Below are positions 32,947-41,318 of a DNA stretch of 64,000 nt, piece after piece. This DNA comes from Dactylosporangium aurantiacum. GTDB lineage: Bacteria; Actinomycetota; Actinomycetes; Mycobacteriales; Micromonosporaceae. The stretch's first letter is position 1. Each line of letters starts with the position of its first letter. The translations under genes were made by a program, and so were the position numbers. The notes below the pieces were generated by a model, which did no database searches, was not told where the DNA came from, and saw nothing but the letters and a program-made list of their open reading frames with translations. The DNA lies in assembly GCF_000716715.1 (NCBI RefSeq), contig NZ_JNYJ01000015.1, positions 1-64,000 of the forward strand, read 5' to 3'.

Positions 32947-34461
32947 ATGACGGACACCACTTTCACGGAGCGGCGCGGTGTGGGGTTGCGGTCCGAGCGG
33001 GGGCCGGTCCTCGCGTCGGTGATGCTGGCCACCGGGCTCGTCGCGCTGGACAGCACGATCATCGCGACCGCGGTGCCGTCGGTGGTGCGTGACCTGGGCG
33101 GTTTCTCCCATTTTCCCTGGCTCTTCTCGGTGTACCTGCTGACCACGGCGGTGACGACGCCGCTGTACGGCAAGCTGTCCGACGTGGTGGGCCGCCGGCC
33201 GGTGATGTTCGCCGGGATCGCGGCGTTCCTGCTCGGGTCGGTGCTGTGCGGGTTCGCGTGGAGCATGCTGACGCTGATCGTCTTCCGGGCGGTGCAGGGC
33301 ATCGGCGCCGGCGCCATCACCCCGATGAGCATGACGATCATCGGTGACCTGTACACGGTCGAGGAGCGCGCCCGGGTGCAGGGGTACGTGGCCGGGGTGT
33401 GGGGCGTGTCGTCGGTGGTCGGACCGACGCTCGGCGGGGTGTTCGCCGACTACCTGTCGTGGCGGTGGATCTTCTTCGTGAACATCCCGCTGGGCCTGGT
33501 CGCGGCGTGGATGCTGGCGCGGCACCTGAAGGAGCGGGTCGAGCGCCGGGCGCACCGCATCGACTACCTCGGCGCGTCGCTGCTGGTGGCCGGGTGCTCA
33601 CTGCTGATCCTCGGCACCCTGGAGGGCGGCACCACCTGGGCGTGGGCGTCGGTGCCGAGCGTGACGATCTTCGCGGTCGGCGCGGTGCTGATGGTCGCGT
33701 TCTGGTTCGTGGAGCGCCGGGCGGAGGAGCCGGTGCTGCCGCTGTGGGTGTTCCGGCACCGGACCCTGGTCGGCGGCAACCTGGTGTCGCTGGTCGTCGG
33801 GGCGCTGCTGATCGGGCTGACGTCGTACGTGCCGAACCTCGCGCAGGGGGTGCTGGGCGCCAGCGCGGTGCTCGCCGGGTTCGTGGTGGCGGCGATGACG
33901 CTCGGCTGGCCGCTCGCGGCCACCGCGTCCGGGCACATCTACCTGCGCGTCGGGTTCCGCAACACGGCCCTGGGCGGCGGGGTGGTGATCATCGCGGGCA
34001 CGGTGATGTGCGCGCTGCTGGGCCGGCACACGTCGCTGCCCGTGCTCGCGGTCGCCTGCTTCGTCATCGGTGTCGGGCTGGGCCTGACCTCCAGCCCGAA
34101 CCTGGTGGCCGTGCAGTCGGTCGTCGGGTGGGACCGCCGCGGGGTGGTCACCGGCACCAACATGTTCTTCCGGTCGATCGGCAGCGCGGTCGGCGCCGCC
34201 GTGTTCGGCGCGATCGCCAACACCACGCTGGACCGGCGGTTCGCGGCCGCGCCGGCCGGGGTGCGGGAGCGGCTCGGCGGCGGCGCCGACGCGACCGACG
34301 TGGTGCTCAAGGCGAAGGACACCCCGCCGGCGGTGCTCACGTACGCGCGGGACAGCCTGTACGCGGCCACGCACCACGTGTTCATCGCCCTCGCGTGCGT
34401 CGGGGTCCTCGGCGTCGGCGCCCTGCTGCTCATGCCGAGGCGGACCACGCCGCTGCCATGA
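32947..34461 (+). CDS. DHA2-family MFS multidrug efflux protein
   Basis: 504 aa, fourteen predicted membrane helices. Motif A GKLSDVVGRRPV, motif C-like GPTLGGVFADYLSWRWIFFV and the DHA2 start ATGLVALDSTIIATAVPSVV (the LDxTIVNVALP equivalent) place it in the EmrB/QacA group of drug:H+ antiporters. It should export amphiphilic drugs. TAAGGT lies six bases before ATG 32947 (leaderless). No regulator gene is attached. Confidence 0.93.
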   Translation: MTDTTFTERRGVGLRSERGPVLASVMLATGLVALDSTIIATAVPSVVRDLGGFSHFPWLFSVYLLTTAVTTPLYGKLSDVVGRRPVMFAGIAAFLLGSVLCGFAWSMLTLIVFRAVQGIGAGAITPMSMTIIGDLYTVEERARVQGYVAGVWGVSSVVGPTLGGVFADYLSWRWIFFVNIPLGLVAAWMLARHLKERVERRAHRIDYLGASLLVAGCSLLILGTLEGGTTWAWASVPSVTIFAVGAVLMVAFWFVERRAEEPVLPLWVFRHRTLVGGNLVSLVVGALLIGLTSYVPNLAQGVLGASAVLAGFVVAAMTLGWPLAATASGHIYLRVGFRNTALGGGVVIIAGTVMCALLGRHTSLPVLAVACFVIGVGLGLTSSPNLVAVQSVVGWDRRGVVTGTNMFFRSIGSAVGAAVFGAIANTTLDRRFAAAPAGVRERLGGGADATDVVLKAKDTPPAVLTYARDSLYAATHHVFIALACVGVLGVGALLLMPRRTTPLP

Positions 34462-34547
34462 CCGGCGCCGCGGCGGACCACGCCGCCGCCGTGATCCGAG
34501 GCACGGTTGATCCATTTCCTACCGGCGAGGTGGGTACGATCGCCGCC

Positions 34548-35429
34548 ATGCGCTCCAGGACCCTCCTCCTCGCCGCCGGCCTGACGGCGGCCCTCGCCGC
34601 CGCTGCCGGCTGCGCACCGGCTGACGACGACACCGCCACCCCGGCCGCCTCGGGCGGCTCCACCGCCGCCGCGGCGAACTGCGCCCCGGCGAGCCTGAAG
34701 ACCGTCGCCGCGGGCAAGCTCACCATCGCCACGGACGAGCCCGTCTACGAGCCGTGGTTCAAGGACAACAAGCCCGAGAGCGGCGAGGGCTTCGAGGCCG
34801 CCGTCGCCTACGCGGTCGCCACCAAGCTCGGCTACAGCAAGGACCAGGTCGGGTGGACCCGGGTCACGTTCAACAACGCGATCGCCCCCGGCAAGAAGAC
34901 GTTCGACTTCGACGTCAACGAGTTCTCCATCACCGACGAGCGCAAGCAGGCCGTCGACTTCTCCGCCCCGTACTACGACGTGACCCAGACCGTGATCGCG
35001 TTGAAGTCCTCGAAGATCGCCGGGGCGAAGAGCGTCGCGGACCTCAAGGGCGCGAAGCTCGGCGCGCAGGTCGGCACGACCAGTTACCGCTCGATCACCG
35101 AGGTGGTCAAGCCGGCGGCGCAGCCGCAGGTGTACAACAACAACGACGACGCGAAGAAGGCCCTGCAGAACGGGCAGATCGACGGCCTGGTCGTGGACCT
35201 GCCGACGGCGTTCTACATCACCGGCGCGGAGATCACCGACGCGCAGATCGTCGGGCAGCTGCCGCAGCCGTCCGGCACCCCGGAGCAGTTCGGCCTGGTG
35301 CTGGACAAGGGTTCGGCGCTGACCGGCTGCGTCAGCCAGGCCGTCGACGCGCTGCGCGCTGACGGCACCCTGAAGAAGCTGACCGAGCAGTGGCTGTCGT
35401 CCGTGCAGGGCGCGCCGACGCTCAGCTGA
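34548..35429 (+). CDS. Polar amino-acid ABC transporter substrate-binding lipoprotein
   Basis: 293 aa. Lipobox LAAAAGC with lipidated Cys22, then a Ser/Thr/Ala spacer and the SBP_bac_3 fold (about 50-285): LTIATDEPVYEPWF, GFEAAVAYAVA, DFDVNEFSITDERKQAVDFS and GAQVGTTSYRSI. It captures an amino acid outside the membrane for the permease-ATPase encoded next. TACGAT seven bases before ATG 34548 indicates a leaderless start. First gene of a three-gene operon. Confidence 0.94.
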   Translation: MRSRTLLLAAGLTAALAAAAGCAPADDDTATPAASGGSTAAAANCAPASLKTVAAGKLTIATDEPVYEPWFKDNKPESGEGFEAAVAYAVATKLGYSKDQVGWTRVTFNNAIAPGKKTFDFDVNEFSITDERKQAVDFSAPYYDVTQTVIALKSSKIAGAKSVADLKGAKLGAQVGTTSYRSITEVVKPAAQPQVYNNNDDAKKALQNGQIDGLVVDLPTAFYITGAEITDAQIVGQLPQPSGTPEQFGLVLDKGSALTGCVSQAVDALRADGTLKKLTEQWLSSVQGAPTLS

Positions 35430-36274
35430 TGACGTTCAAGCCCAGCCCGTTACAGCTGGAACGCGACGCGTACCGCCGCCGGCAGACGGTCCTGTCGGTG
35501 GCGGTCGGGGCCGTGTCCACGCTCGTCGTCGGGGCCCTGCTGTACGCCGCGGTCACCGGCGCGCCCGGCTGGGACCGGTTCCGGGCCAGCTTCCTGGACC
35601 CGGACGTGGCCCGCGAGTCGCTGCCCGCGGTGCTGCGCGGACTGTGGCTCAACGTGCGGCTGCTGGTCGTCTGCGCCGTCGCGGCGCTGCTGCTCGGCCT
35701 CGGCATCGCCACGCTGCGCACGATCCGGCCCGCGGTGTTCTTCCCGCTGCGGGCCCTCGCCGCCGGGTACACGTACACCTTCCGCGGGCTGCCGCTGATC
35801 GTGACCCTGTACCTGTTCGCGTTCGGGGTGCCGGGCCTGCGGCTGAGCGGCACCCCGTCGGTGCTGGTCCTCGGCGGGATCGCGATCGTGCTCACGTACG
35901 CCGGGTACATCGCCGAGGTGTTCCGGGCCGGGATCGAGTCGGTGCACCCCTCGCAGCGGGCCGCGGCCCGGTCGCTGGGGCTGACGTACCGGCAGACGAT
36001 GCGGCACGTGGTGCTGCCGCAGGCGGTGCGCCGGGTGACGCCGCCGCTGCTCAACGACCTGGTCGCGATGCAGAAGGACGTCGGGCTGATCTCCCTCGCC
36101 GGGCCGATCGACGCGATCCGGGCCGCGCAGATCGAGACCGCCGGGTCGTACAACTACACCCCGTACGTCGTGGCCGGGGTCCTGTTCGTGCTGCTGGCGA
36201 TCCCCGTCGTCGCGGTCACCGACTGGGTCACGCTGCGCGCCGCGCGCCGCCAGTCAGGAGACAACCGGCTGTGA
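35429..36274 (+). CDS. Amino-acid ABC transporter permease (HisM/GlnP type)
   Basis: 281 aa. Membrane segments at about 25-45, 75-98, 108-128, 152-172 and 245-268, and the EAA loop EVFRAGIESVHPSQRAAARS and LGLTYRQTMRHVVLPQA, which docks on the ATPase. ATG 35429 overlaps the stop of the binding protein by one base (TGATG). As only one permease gene is present it must homodimerise. Confidence 0.95.
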   Translation: MTFKPSPLQLERDAYRRRQTVLSVAVGAVSTLVVGALLYAAVTGAPGWDRFRASFLDPDVARESLPAVLRGLWLNVRLLVVCAVAALLLGLGIATLRTIRPAVFFPLRALAAGYTYTFRGLPLIVTLYLFAFGVPGLRLSGTPSVLVLGGIAIVLTYAGYIAEVFRAGIESVHPSQRAAARSLGLTYRQTMRHVVLPQAVRRVTPPLLNDLVAMQKDVGLISLAGPIDAIRAAQIETAGSYNYTPYVVAGVLFVLLAIPVVAVTDWVTLRAARRQSGDNRL

Positions 36275-37014
36275 CCCTGCTGCGCATCGACGGCGTGCAC
36301 AAGCTGTTCAACGGTAACCCGGTGCTGCGGGGCGTCTCCCTCGACGTCGCCGAGCACGAGGTCGTCGCGCTCATCGGCGCGTCCGGCTCCGGCAAGTCGA
36401 CGCTGCTGCGCTGTGTGAACCTGCTGGAGCAGGTCGACGACGGCACCATCCACCTCGACGGCGAGGACATCACCGACCCGCGCGCCGACCCGGACCAGGT
36501 CCGTCGCCGCATCGGCATCGTCTTCCAGGCGTTCAACCTGTTCCCGCACCTCAGCGTGCTGGACAACGTGATGCTCGCGCCGCTGCGCGTACACAAGCTG
36601 CCGCGGGAGAAGGCCCGGGCCAGGGCGCTCACCCTGCTGGACCGGGTGGGGCTGGCCGAGAAGGCGGGCGCCTACCCCGACCGGTTGTCCGGTGGGCAGC
36701 AGCAGCGGGTCGCGATCGTGCGGGCCCTGGTCAACGAGCCGCGGCTGCTGCTGCTCGACGAGGTCACCTCCGCGCTGGACCCGGAGCTGGTCGGGGAGGT
36801 CCTCGCCCTGATCCGGGACCTGAAGGGCGACGGGGTGACCATGATCCTCGCCACGCACGAGATGAGCTTCGCCCGGCAGGTCGCCGACCGGGTCTGCTTC
36901 CTCGACGGCGGCCTCATCGTCGAGCAGGGCCCGCCGGAGCAGGTGTTCGGCGCGCCGAGGGAGGCCCGCACCCGGCAGTTCCTGCAGCGCATCACCGACG
37001 CCGGGCGACTGTGA
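36271..37014 (+). CDS. Amino-acid ABC transporter ATP-binding protein (GlnQ type)
   Basis: 247 aa. Walker A GASGSGKST, Q-loop IVFQAFNLFPHL, signature LSGGQQQRVAIVRAL, Walker B LLLLDEVTSALD and H-loop LATHEMSFA are intact. GTG 36271 overlaps the permease stop (GTGA) and has GGAG 11 bases upstream. Completes the importer; a strong terminator follows. Confidence 0.96.
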   Translation: MTLLRIDGVHKLFNGNPVLRGVSLDVAEHEVVALIGASGSGKSTLLRCVNLLEQVDDGTIHLDGEDITDPRADPDQVRRRIGIVFQAFNLFPHLSVLDNVMLAPLRVHKLPREKARARALTLLDRVGLAEKAGAYPDRLSGGQQQRVAIVRALVNEPRLLLLDEVTSALDPELVGEVLALIRDLKGDGVTMILATHEMSFARQVADRVCFLDGGLIVEQGPPEQVFGAPREARTRQFLQRITDAGRL

Positions 37015-37016
37015 CG

Positions 37017-37044
37017 CACCCCGCCGCGGGGGAGCGGCGGGGTG
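37017..37044 (+). terminator. Terminator of the amino-acid ABC operon
   Basis: Perfect 11-bp arms CACCCCGCCGC and GCGGCGGGGTG with a six-base loop begin two bases after the stop codon and are followed by GTTTG. Confidence 0.8.
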
Positions 37045-37110
37045 GTTTGACCGCGGCGGCGGCGGCGGGAAGGATCGGCGCAGCGTTTCGGCGGACGGGG
37101 GGCTGCGGCA

Positions 37111-37737
37111 ATGCGCAACCGGCGGGTGAGCCTGCTCGACATCGGCCTGGACCAGTCGTTCGACGCGTCGATGGCGTTCGTGCAGTCGACGCTGCAGAGC
37201 ATCAACGCCGGGCTGCCGGAGCCGATCGCCGACATCGACTTCGTGCGGTCCCGGGACCTCGACACGGTCCTGGCCGCGTTCACCGCCGAGTGCGACGTGC
37301 TGCACGTGATGGCGCACGGCGACCACGGCGAGACCCCCATGTTCAGCAGCACCGACGGTAAGACCGCGATCACCCTCGAGGCGATCAGCGACTACGCCAG
37401 CGACCGCGGGCACGGGCTCAACGCCAGCACCGTGCTCGCCGACGGGTGCAAGACCGGCATCGGCGCCTGGCAGCGGGCGCTGCGCAACTGCCTGCACGGC
37501 GAGATCGTGTACATCGGCGCGTCCGCGCTGGTCGGCTGGCACGAGAGCACCGTGTTCTGCTCGGCGTTCTACGGTGCGCTGTTCCGCAACAAGGGCAAGG
37601 GGGTCCCGCCGGTCGACCAGGCGTGGGACGCCGCGCACCGGGCGATCGAGGCGTACGCGGCGATCACCGACCGGGTGTGCCCGTACAAGGTCGTGGTGCT
37701 GGAGCCGAGCCGGCAGGCCCGGCTGGCGTTCCGCTGA
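37111..37737 (+). CDS. Stand-alone caspase/CHAT-like protein
   Basis: 208 aa, cytoplasmic. The order of motifs fits the caspase-HetF/CHAT fold: strand plus His in DVLHVMAHGDHGE (His69), strand plus Cys in STVLADGCKTGIGAW (Cys113), then helix RALRNCLHGEIVYIGASAL, FCSAFYGALFRNKGKG and AWDAAHRAIEAYAAI, as CHAT proteins show after the Cys (ARAFLAAGA..., FYRALL, EALRRAQ). His69/Cys113 would be the protease dyad. There is no TPR or other sensor domain and no obvious target protein beside it. ATG 37111 has a GGACGGGGGG stretch upstream. Assignment is by pattern only; the Cys context is ADGC rather than SAC. Confidence 0.6.
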   Translation: MRNRRVSLLDIGLDQSFDASMAFVQSTLQSINAGLPEPIADIDFVRSRDLDTVLAAFTAECDVLHVMAHGDHGETPMFSSTDGKTAITLEAISDYASDRGHGLNASTVLADGCKTGIGAWQRALRNCLHGEIVYIGASALVGWHESTVFCSAFYGALFRNKGKGVPPVDQAWDAAHRAIEAYAAITDRVCPYKVVVLEPSRQARLAFR

Positions 37738-37761
37738 CTGCACTCAGGTTCGTGGCATAAG

Positions 37762-37786
37762 GGCCGATTTGTCGGGTAGGTCGGCC
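37762..37786. promoter_or_regulatory. Inverted repeat around a possible -10
   Basis: GGCCGA-N13-TCGGCC lies between the CHAT-like gene and the next start; GTAGGT (37776-37781) in its loop is eight bases before GTG 37790. It may be an operator or a weak terminator. Confidence 0.4.
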
Positions 37787-37789
37787 GGC

Positions 37790-39463
37790 GTGCTGACGAA
37801 CCTTGCGCATCTGGACTCGTTACGGGTCCGCATCACCCCGCCGCCGCAGCCCGGGCACACCACGTACCGGCTGGTGGAGGAGCCGTCGGTCGAGGTGGTG
37901 TGGACCTACGCCGAGCGGCTGCCGGACGGCAGCTATCTCCCGGTCGGCGGCGGGCCCGTCGACCCCGACACCGGCCACTACACCCAGGGCGCGTTCAACG
38001 CCGACGACATCGCCCGCGCCGCGGTGGTCTACCTGCGGCACTGGCGCGCCACCGGCGCCGACACCAGCCGGGCCGCGGCGCGGCAGCTGCTGCGCGGCCT
38101 GTGCTACCTGCAGACCGTCTGGGGCGACACGCCCGACGACGACCCGGCCGACCCCTCGCACGGCAACGTGGTGCTGTGGCAGCAGCCCGACGGCACCCTC
38201 AACCGCAGCGGCGTCCCCGCCGAGACCCCGGACCCGTCCGACAGCGGCGAGTCGGCGTGGCTGGCCCGCACCGTGTGGGCGCTCGGCGAGGGCTACGCCG
38301 CGTTCAGCGCCGACCCGCGGGGCGAGACCGACTTCCCGGCGTTCCTGCGGCGGCGGCTCCGGCTCGCGATCGCCGCCATCCGCCGTCAGGTCCTGCCACG
38401 GTACGGCCAATGGCGCGTCGTCGAGGAGTCGGCCACCCCGGCGTGGCTGATCGGCGACGGTGCCGACCTCACCGGCGAGGCGCTGCTCGGCCTGTGCGCG
38501 TACACCGGCTGCAGCGGCGACGACGACGCACGCAAGCTGGTGGAGCAGCTCGCGGAGGGCGTCACGGCGATGCGGACCGGCACCCCGTGGACGTGGCCGT
38601 TCGGCGCGGTCCTGCCGTGCGCGCTGTCGCGCAGCGCCTGGCACGCCTGGGCCGGGCTGGCACCGGCCGGGCTGGCCCGCGTCTACGAGGTCGCCGGTGA
38701 CCTGGCGGCCCGGGACGCGGCCCTGGCCGACGCGGCGTCGTTCACCCCGCACCTGCTCGTGCAGGGCGGCCCGGACAACCTGCGGGTCGCGGTGCCCGGC
38801 GCCCGCGAGGCGCTCACGCTCGACGGGGTGCAGCTGTCCTACGGCGCCCAGTCCCGCGTCGAGTCGCTGCTGACCACGGCCAGGGTCACCGGCCGGCCGG
38901 CGCTGTCGACGCTGGCCGGGATCGCCGGGTCCTGGTTCTTCGGCAACAACCCGGCGGGCATGCCCATGTACGACCCGGCGACCGGGCGCACGTACGACGG
39001 CGTCGACATCCCCGACACCGTCCCCGACGCCGCGTCCCAGCAGCCCGGCCGGCGGGGCGTCGTGCACCGCGACGCGGGCGCCGAGTCCACCATCCACGGG
39101 CTGCTCGCCATGCTGGCCCTGGACGCCGACCCGCACGCGGCCGCGGTCGCGCGGGTCGCCGAGGCCGACCTCGACGACGGCGCCGGCGACTGCCGCCAGG
39201 ACTCCGAGCTGCACTGCCTGTCGCTGCGCGACCCGCGCACCGGCGCGCGGGTGACGCTGCTGCGCAGCGTCGCGACCAGCACCCGCGTCTGCGACGTCGA
39301 CCTCGGCGGCCCGACCGGCACCACCGAGGGCACCGCGACCGTGACCGTCAACGACCCCGCCGGCGAGGAGCTGGAGCACTACACGTCGTCGGCCGGCCGC
39401 ATCCGCGCGATCGTCCCCGGCGGCGGGTTCACCATCGTCACGAGGATGCCCGACACCGGCTGA
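37790..39463 (+). CDS. Predicted six-hairpin (alpha/alpha) toroid protein
   Basis: 557 aa without a signal peptide. Repeated helical pairs with Trp/His-rich turns (YLRHWRATGAD, WLARTVWALGEGYAAF, DLTGEALLGLCAYTGC, SAWHAWAGLAPAGLARVYEV, AGSWFFGNNPAGMPMYDPAT, DAGAESTIHGLLAMLALD) suggest an (alpha/alpha)6 barrel as in six-hairpin glycosidases, and a short beta-rich C-terminus (about 475-555) follows. No catalytic residues can be named. GTG 37790 starts where homologous-looking sequence begins; the codons upstream shadow the CHAT-like gene. It may act on cytoplasmic oligosaccharides, but that is a guess. Confidence 0.6.
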   Translation: MLTNLAHLDSLRVRITPPPQPGHTTYRLVEEPSVEVVWTYAERLPDGSYLPVGGGPVDPDTGHYTQGAFNADDIARAAVVYLRHWRATGADTSRAAARQLLRGLCYLQTVWGDTPDDDPADPSHGNVVLWQQPDGTLNRSGVPAETPDPSDSGESAWLARTVWALGEGYAAFSADPRGETDFPAFLRRRLRLAIAAIRRQVLPRYGQWRVVEESATPAWLIGDGADLTGEALLGLCAYTGCSGDDDARKLVEQLAEGVTAMRTGTPWTWPFGAVLPCALSRSAWHAWAGLAPAGLARVYEVAGDLAARDAALADAASFTPHLLVQGGPDNLRVAVPGAREALTLDGVQLSYGAQSRVESLLTTARVTGRPALSTLAGIAGSWFFGNNPAGMPMYDPATGRTYDGVDIPDTVPDAASQQPGRRGVVHRDAGAESTIHGLLAMLALDADPHAAAVARVAEADLDDGAGDCRQDSELHCLSLRDPRTGARVTLLRSVATSTRVCDVDLGGPTGTTEGTATVTVNDPAGEELEHYTSSAGRIRAIVPGGGFTIVTRMPDTG

Positions 39464-39514
39464 ACGCCCGGCGCCCGTCATCGGGCGTCATGCCCCGGGG
39501 ACTACGCTGGGCCG

Positions 39515-39907
39515 GTGTCCGAGCCCCGCGGAGTCCTCGCCGCCGTCGCCGTGGGCGGGTCCGTCGGCAGCGCCGCGCGCTTCGGGGTGGCGCAGCTGCT
39601 GCCGCACGACGCCGGCACCGGCGTGCCGTGGTCGACGCTGGCCGTCAACGCGGTCGGCTGTCTGCTCATCGGGGTCCTCGTCGTGCTCGTCGACGGGCGG
39701 CACCCGCTGCTGCGGCCGCTGCTCGGCGCCGGGGTGCTCGGCGGGTTCACGACGTTCTCCACCTTCGGGGTCGACGCGGTCGTCCTCGCCGAGCGGGGCG
39801 CGGTCTGGACCGCCGCCGCGTACGCGGCCGGGACCCTGATCATGGCGGTGGCCGCGGTGACGCTCGGAGTCTCCGCGACCCGCCGGCTGACCGGGCGGAC
39901 CACGTGA
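39515..39907 (+). CDS. fluC: Fluoride channel subunit FluC/CrcB, first
   Basis: 130 aa, four membrane helices. GSVGSAARFG, TLAVNAVGCLLIG (the NxxG motif) and GGFTTFSTFGVD, which carries the TTFSTF pore signature, identify FluC. It exports fluoride passively as a dual-topology dimer; tandem pairs form heterodimers. TACGCT six bases before GTG 39515 suggests a leaderless start. Overlaps the second subunit by four bases. Confidence 0.95.
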   Translation: MSEPRGVLAAVAVGGSVGSAARFGVAQLLPHDAGTGVPWSTLAVNAVGCLLIGVLVVLVDGRHPLLRPLLGAGVLGGFTTFSTFGVDAVVLAERGAVWTAAAYAAGTLIMAVAAVTLGVSATRRLTGRTT

Positions 39908-40257
39908 CGCTGCTGCTGGTGCTGCTCGGCGGGGCCGTCGGGGCGCCGGTCCGCTACCTGGCCGACCGGGCGCTCAAGGACCGCGCGCCGCTCGGCACCT
40001 TCATCGTGAACGTGGCCGGCAGCGCCCTGCTCGGCGTCCTGATCGGCGCCGGCGACGCGCTGCCGGCGACCGTGAAGACGCTGGTCGGCACCGGGTTCTG
40101 CGGGGCGCTGACCACGTACAGCACGTTCAGCCTGGAGACGCTGATGCTGGTCGAGGCGGGCCGGGCGCGCCGGGCCGCGCTCTACGCGACGGCGAGCCTG
40201 GCGCTGGGCCTGGCCGCCGCCGCGACCGGCTTCGCCACCGCCCGCGCGCTGACCTGA
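39904..40257 (+). CDS. fluC: Fluoride channel subunit FluC/CrcB, second
   Basis: 117 aa, four helices. GGAVGAPVRYLAD, TFIVNVAGSALLG and GALTTYSTFSLE are the FluC landmarks; here the signature is TTYSTF. GTG 39904 overlaps the upstream stop (GTGA), so both subunits are made together and probably form a heterodimer with opposite membrane orientation. I saw no fluoride riboswitch before the pair; the leaderless start leaves no room for one. Confidence 0.95.
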   Translation: MTLLLVLLGGAVGAPVRYLADRALKDRAPLGTFIVNVAGSALLGVLIGAGDALPATVKTLVGTGFCGALTTYSTFSLETLMLVEAGRARRAALYATASLALGLAAAATGFATARALT

Positions 40258-40280
40258 CCCGGCGGCGCTGACCCGCCCGT

Positions 40281-40372
40281 GCCGTGGCGCTGCGCCGGCC
40301 TGTGCCGTGGCGCTGCGCCGGCCTGTGCCGTGGCGCTGCGCCGGCCTGTGCCGTGGCGCTGCGCCGGCCTGG
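40281..40372. repeat. 23-bp tandem repeat, four nearly perfect units
   Basis: Four head-to-tail copies of GCCGTGGCGCTGCGCCGGCC plus TGT fill the space between the converging fluC pair and erm gene; only the last base differs in the fourth. Each copy contains the small palindrome GGCGC-T-GCGCC, so the array could form hairpins and help end both transcripts. Confidence 0.9.
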
Positions 40373-40376
40373 ACGT

Positions 40377-41156
40377 TCATCGGGACCGGGCGGTGAGCAG
40401 GCGGAACAGGGTCAGCCACTGCTCCGGCCAGACCAGGCCGACCGGGGTGTCCGGGCTCAGCCGCAGCGCCCGGAACGCCGCCGACACGCGGCGCGGGTCG
40501 AACCGGCGGCACAGCGACGCGTGCAGCGACCCGCCGGCCCCGCCGAACCCGAGCTCGACGAACGCCGCGTAGCCGCGCGCCGGCGCGAGCGGCACCGGGC
40601 GGCGGGTCAGCCGCAGGATGCCGCCGTCGACGCGGGGCACCGGCCGGAACGCCTCCCGCGGCACCCGCCCGGCGAGCCGCCACTGCCACCACGGCCACGT
40701 CGCGATCGTGAGCCGGCTCCAGCGTCCGTAGTCGCCGGTGCGCTTCCGCGCGTACTCCAGCTGCGTGAGCAGCGTCGCCCCGGTCAGGCCCGGCGCGTGC
40801 AGGCACCAGTCGACGACGGCGGAGGTCAGCGCGTACGGGATGTTGCCGACGACCGCGAACGGCTCCGGCGGTGGCACCGCGGCCAGGAAGTCCGTGACCC
40901 GGACGGTGACGTTCGGGTGGGCCGGCAGCGCGGCGGCGAGGTCTGGGTCGACCTCGTAGGCGACGACCCGCCGGCACCGCCGGGCGAGGGCCGTGGTGAG
41001 GTGGCCGCGTCCGGCGCCGACCTCCACGACGACTCCGGCGGGGTCGAGCTCCGCGGCGTCGACCAGCCGGCGGACGGCGCCTGGCGAGGTGAGCAGGTTC
41101 TGGCCGTACACGCGACGGCTTCTGACATGAGCGGGCTTGCGGGCGGATGGCGCCAT
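40377..41156 (-). CDS. erm: Erm 23S rRNA adenine-N6 methyltransferase
   Basis: 259 aa. SAM-binding VVEVGAGRGHLTTALARR, YEVDPDL, catalytic NIPYALTSAVVDW (motif IV, N-I/L-P-Y), and TLLTQLEYARKRTGDYGRWS, REAFRPVPRVDGGIL, the block that separates actinomycete Erm (ErmE-like) from KsgA. It methylates A2058 of 23S rRNA and so gives resistance to macrolides, lincosamides and streptogramin B. ATG 41156 was chosen; GTG 41180 is in frame. The mRNA apparently starts at 41408 with a short peptide upstream, so expression is probably attenuated until a drug is present. Confidence 0.93.
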   Translation of the reverse strand: MAPSARKPAHVRSRRVYGQNLLTSPGAVRRLVDAAELDPAGVVVEVGAGRGHLTTALARRCRRVVAYEVDPDLAAALPAHPNVTVRVTDFLAAVPPPEPFAVVGNIPYALTSAVVDWCLHAPGLTGATLLTQLEYARKRTGDYGRWSRLTIATWPWWQWRLAGRVPREAFRPVPRVDGGILRLTRRPVPLAPARGYAAFVELGFGGAGGSLHASLCRRFDPRRVSAAFRALRLSPDTPVGLVWPEQWLTLFRLLTARSR

Positions 41157-41197
41157 GACCGGGGTCCCGTCTGCCGCCACGGGATGGGCGGTGAAAC

Positions 41198-41226
41198 ACG
41201 GACAGGCGGCATCGCGGCCCGTCCGT
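41198..41226 (-). promoter_or_regulatory. Candidate hairpin in the erm leader
   Basis: ACGGAC and GTCCGT pair across 17 bases between the leader peptide and erm. A longer-range GGTCCCG (41163-41169) / CGGGACC (41301-41307) pairing could enclose it. These are the kinds of alternative stems an attenuator would use, but folding was not computed. Confidence 0.4.
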
Positions 41227-41318
41227 TTCCGAAAAGGACTCGGAGGGCCCTGGCGCGGCGCGGGTGGTGACGCCCCGGTGCTACGGGCCGGCCCGCGTGG
41301 CGGGACCGGTGACGGGCG

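Noticed and set aside
39464..39514. Fluoride riboswitch before fluC
   Set aside because: Only about 50 bases separate the genes, the -10 lies six bases before the start codon, and no conserved riboswitch pattern is visible.
40377..41156. KsgA (general 16S dimethyladenosine transferase) instead of Erm
   Set aside because: The LEYARKRTGDYGRW and RPVPRVDGGIL blocks are those of actinomycete Erm enzymes, and KsgA-specific spacing is not seen.
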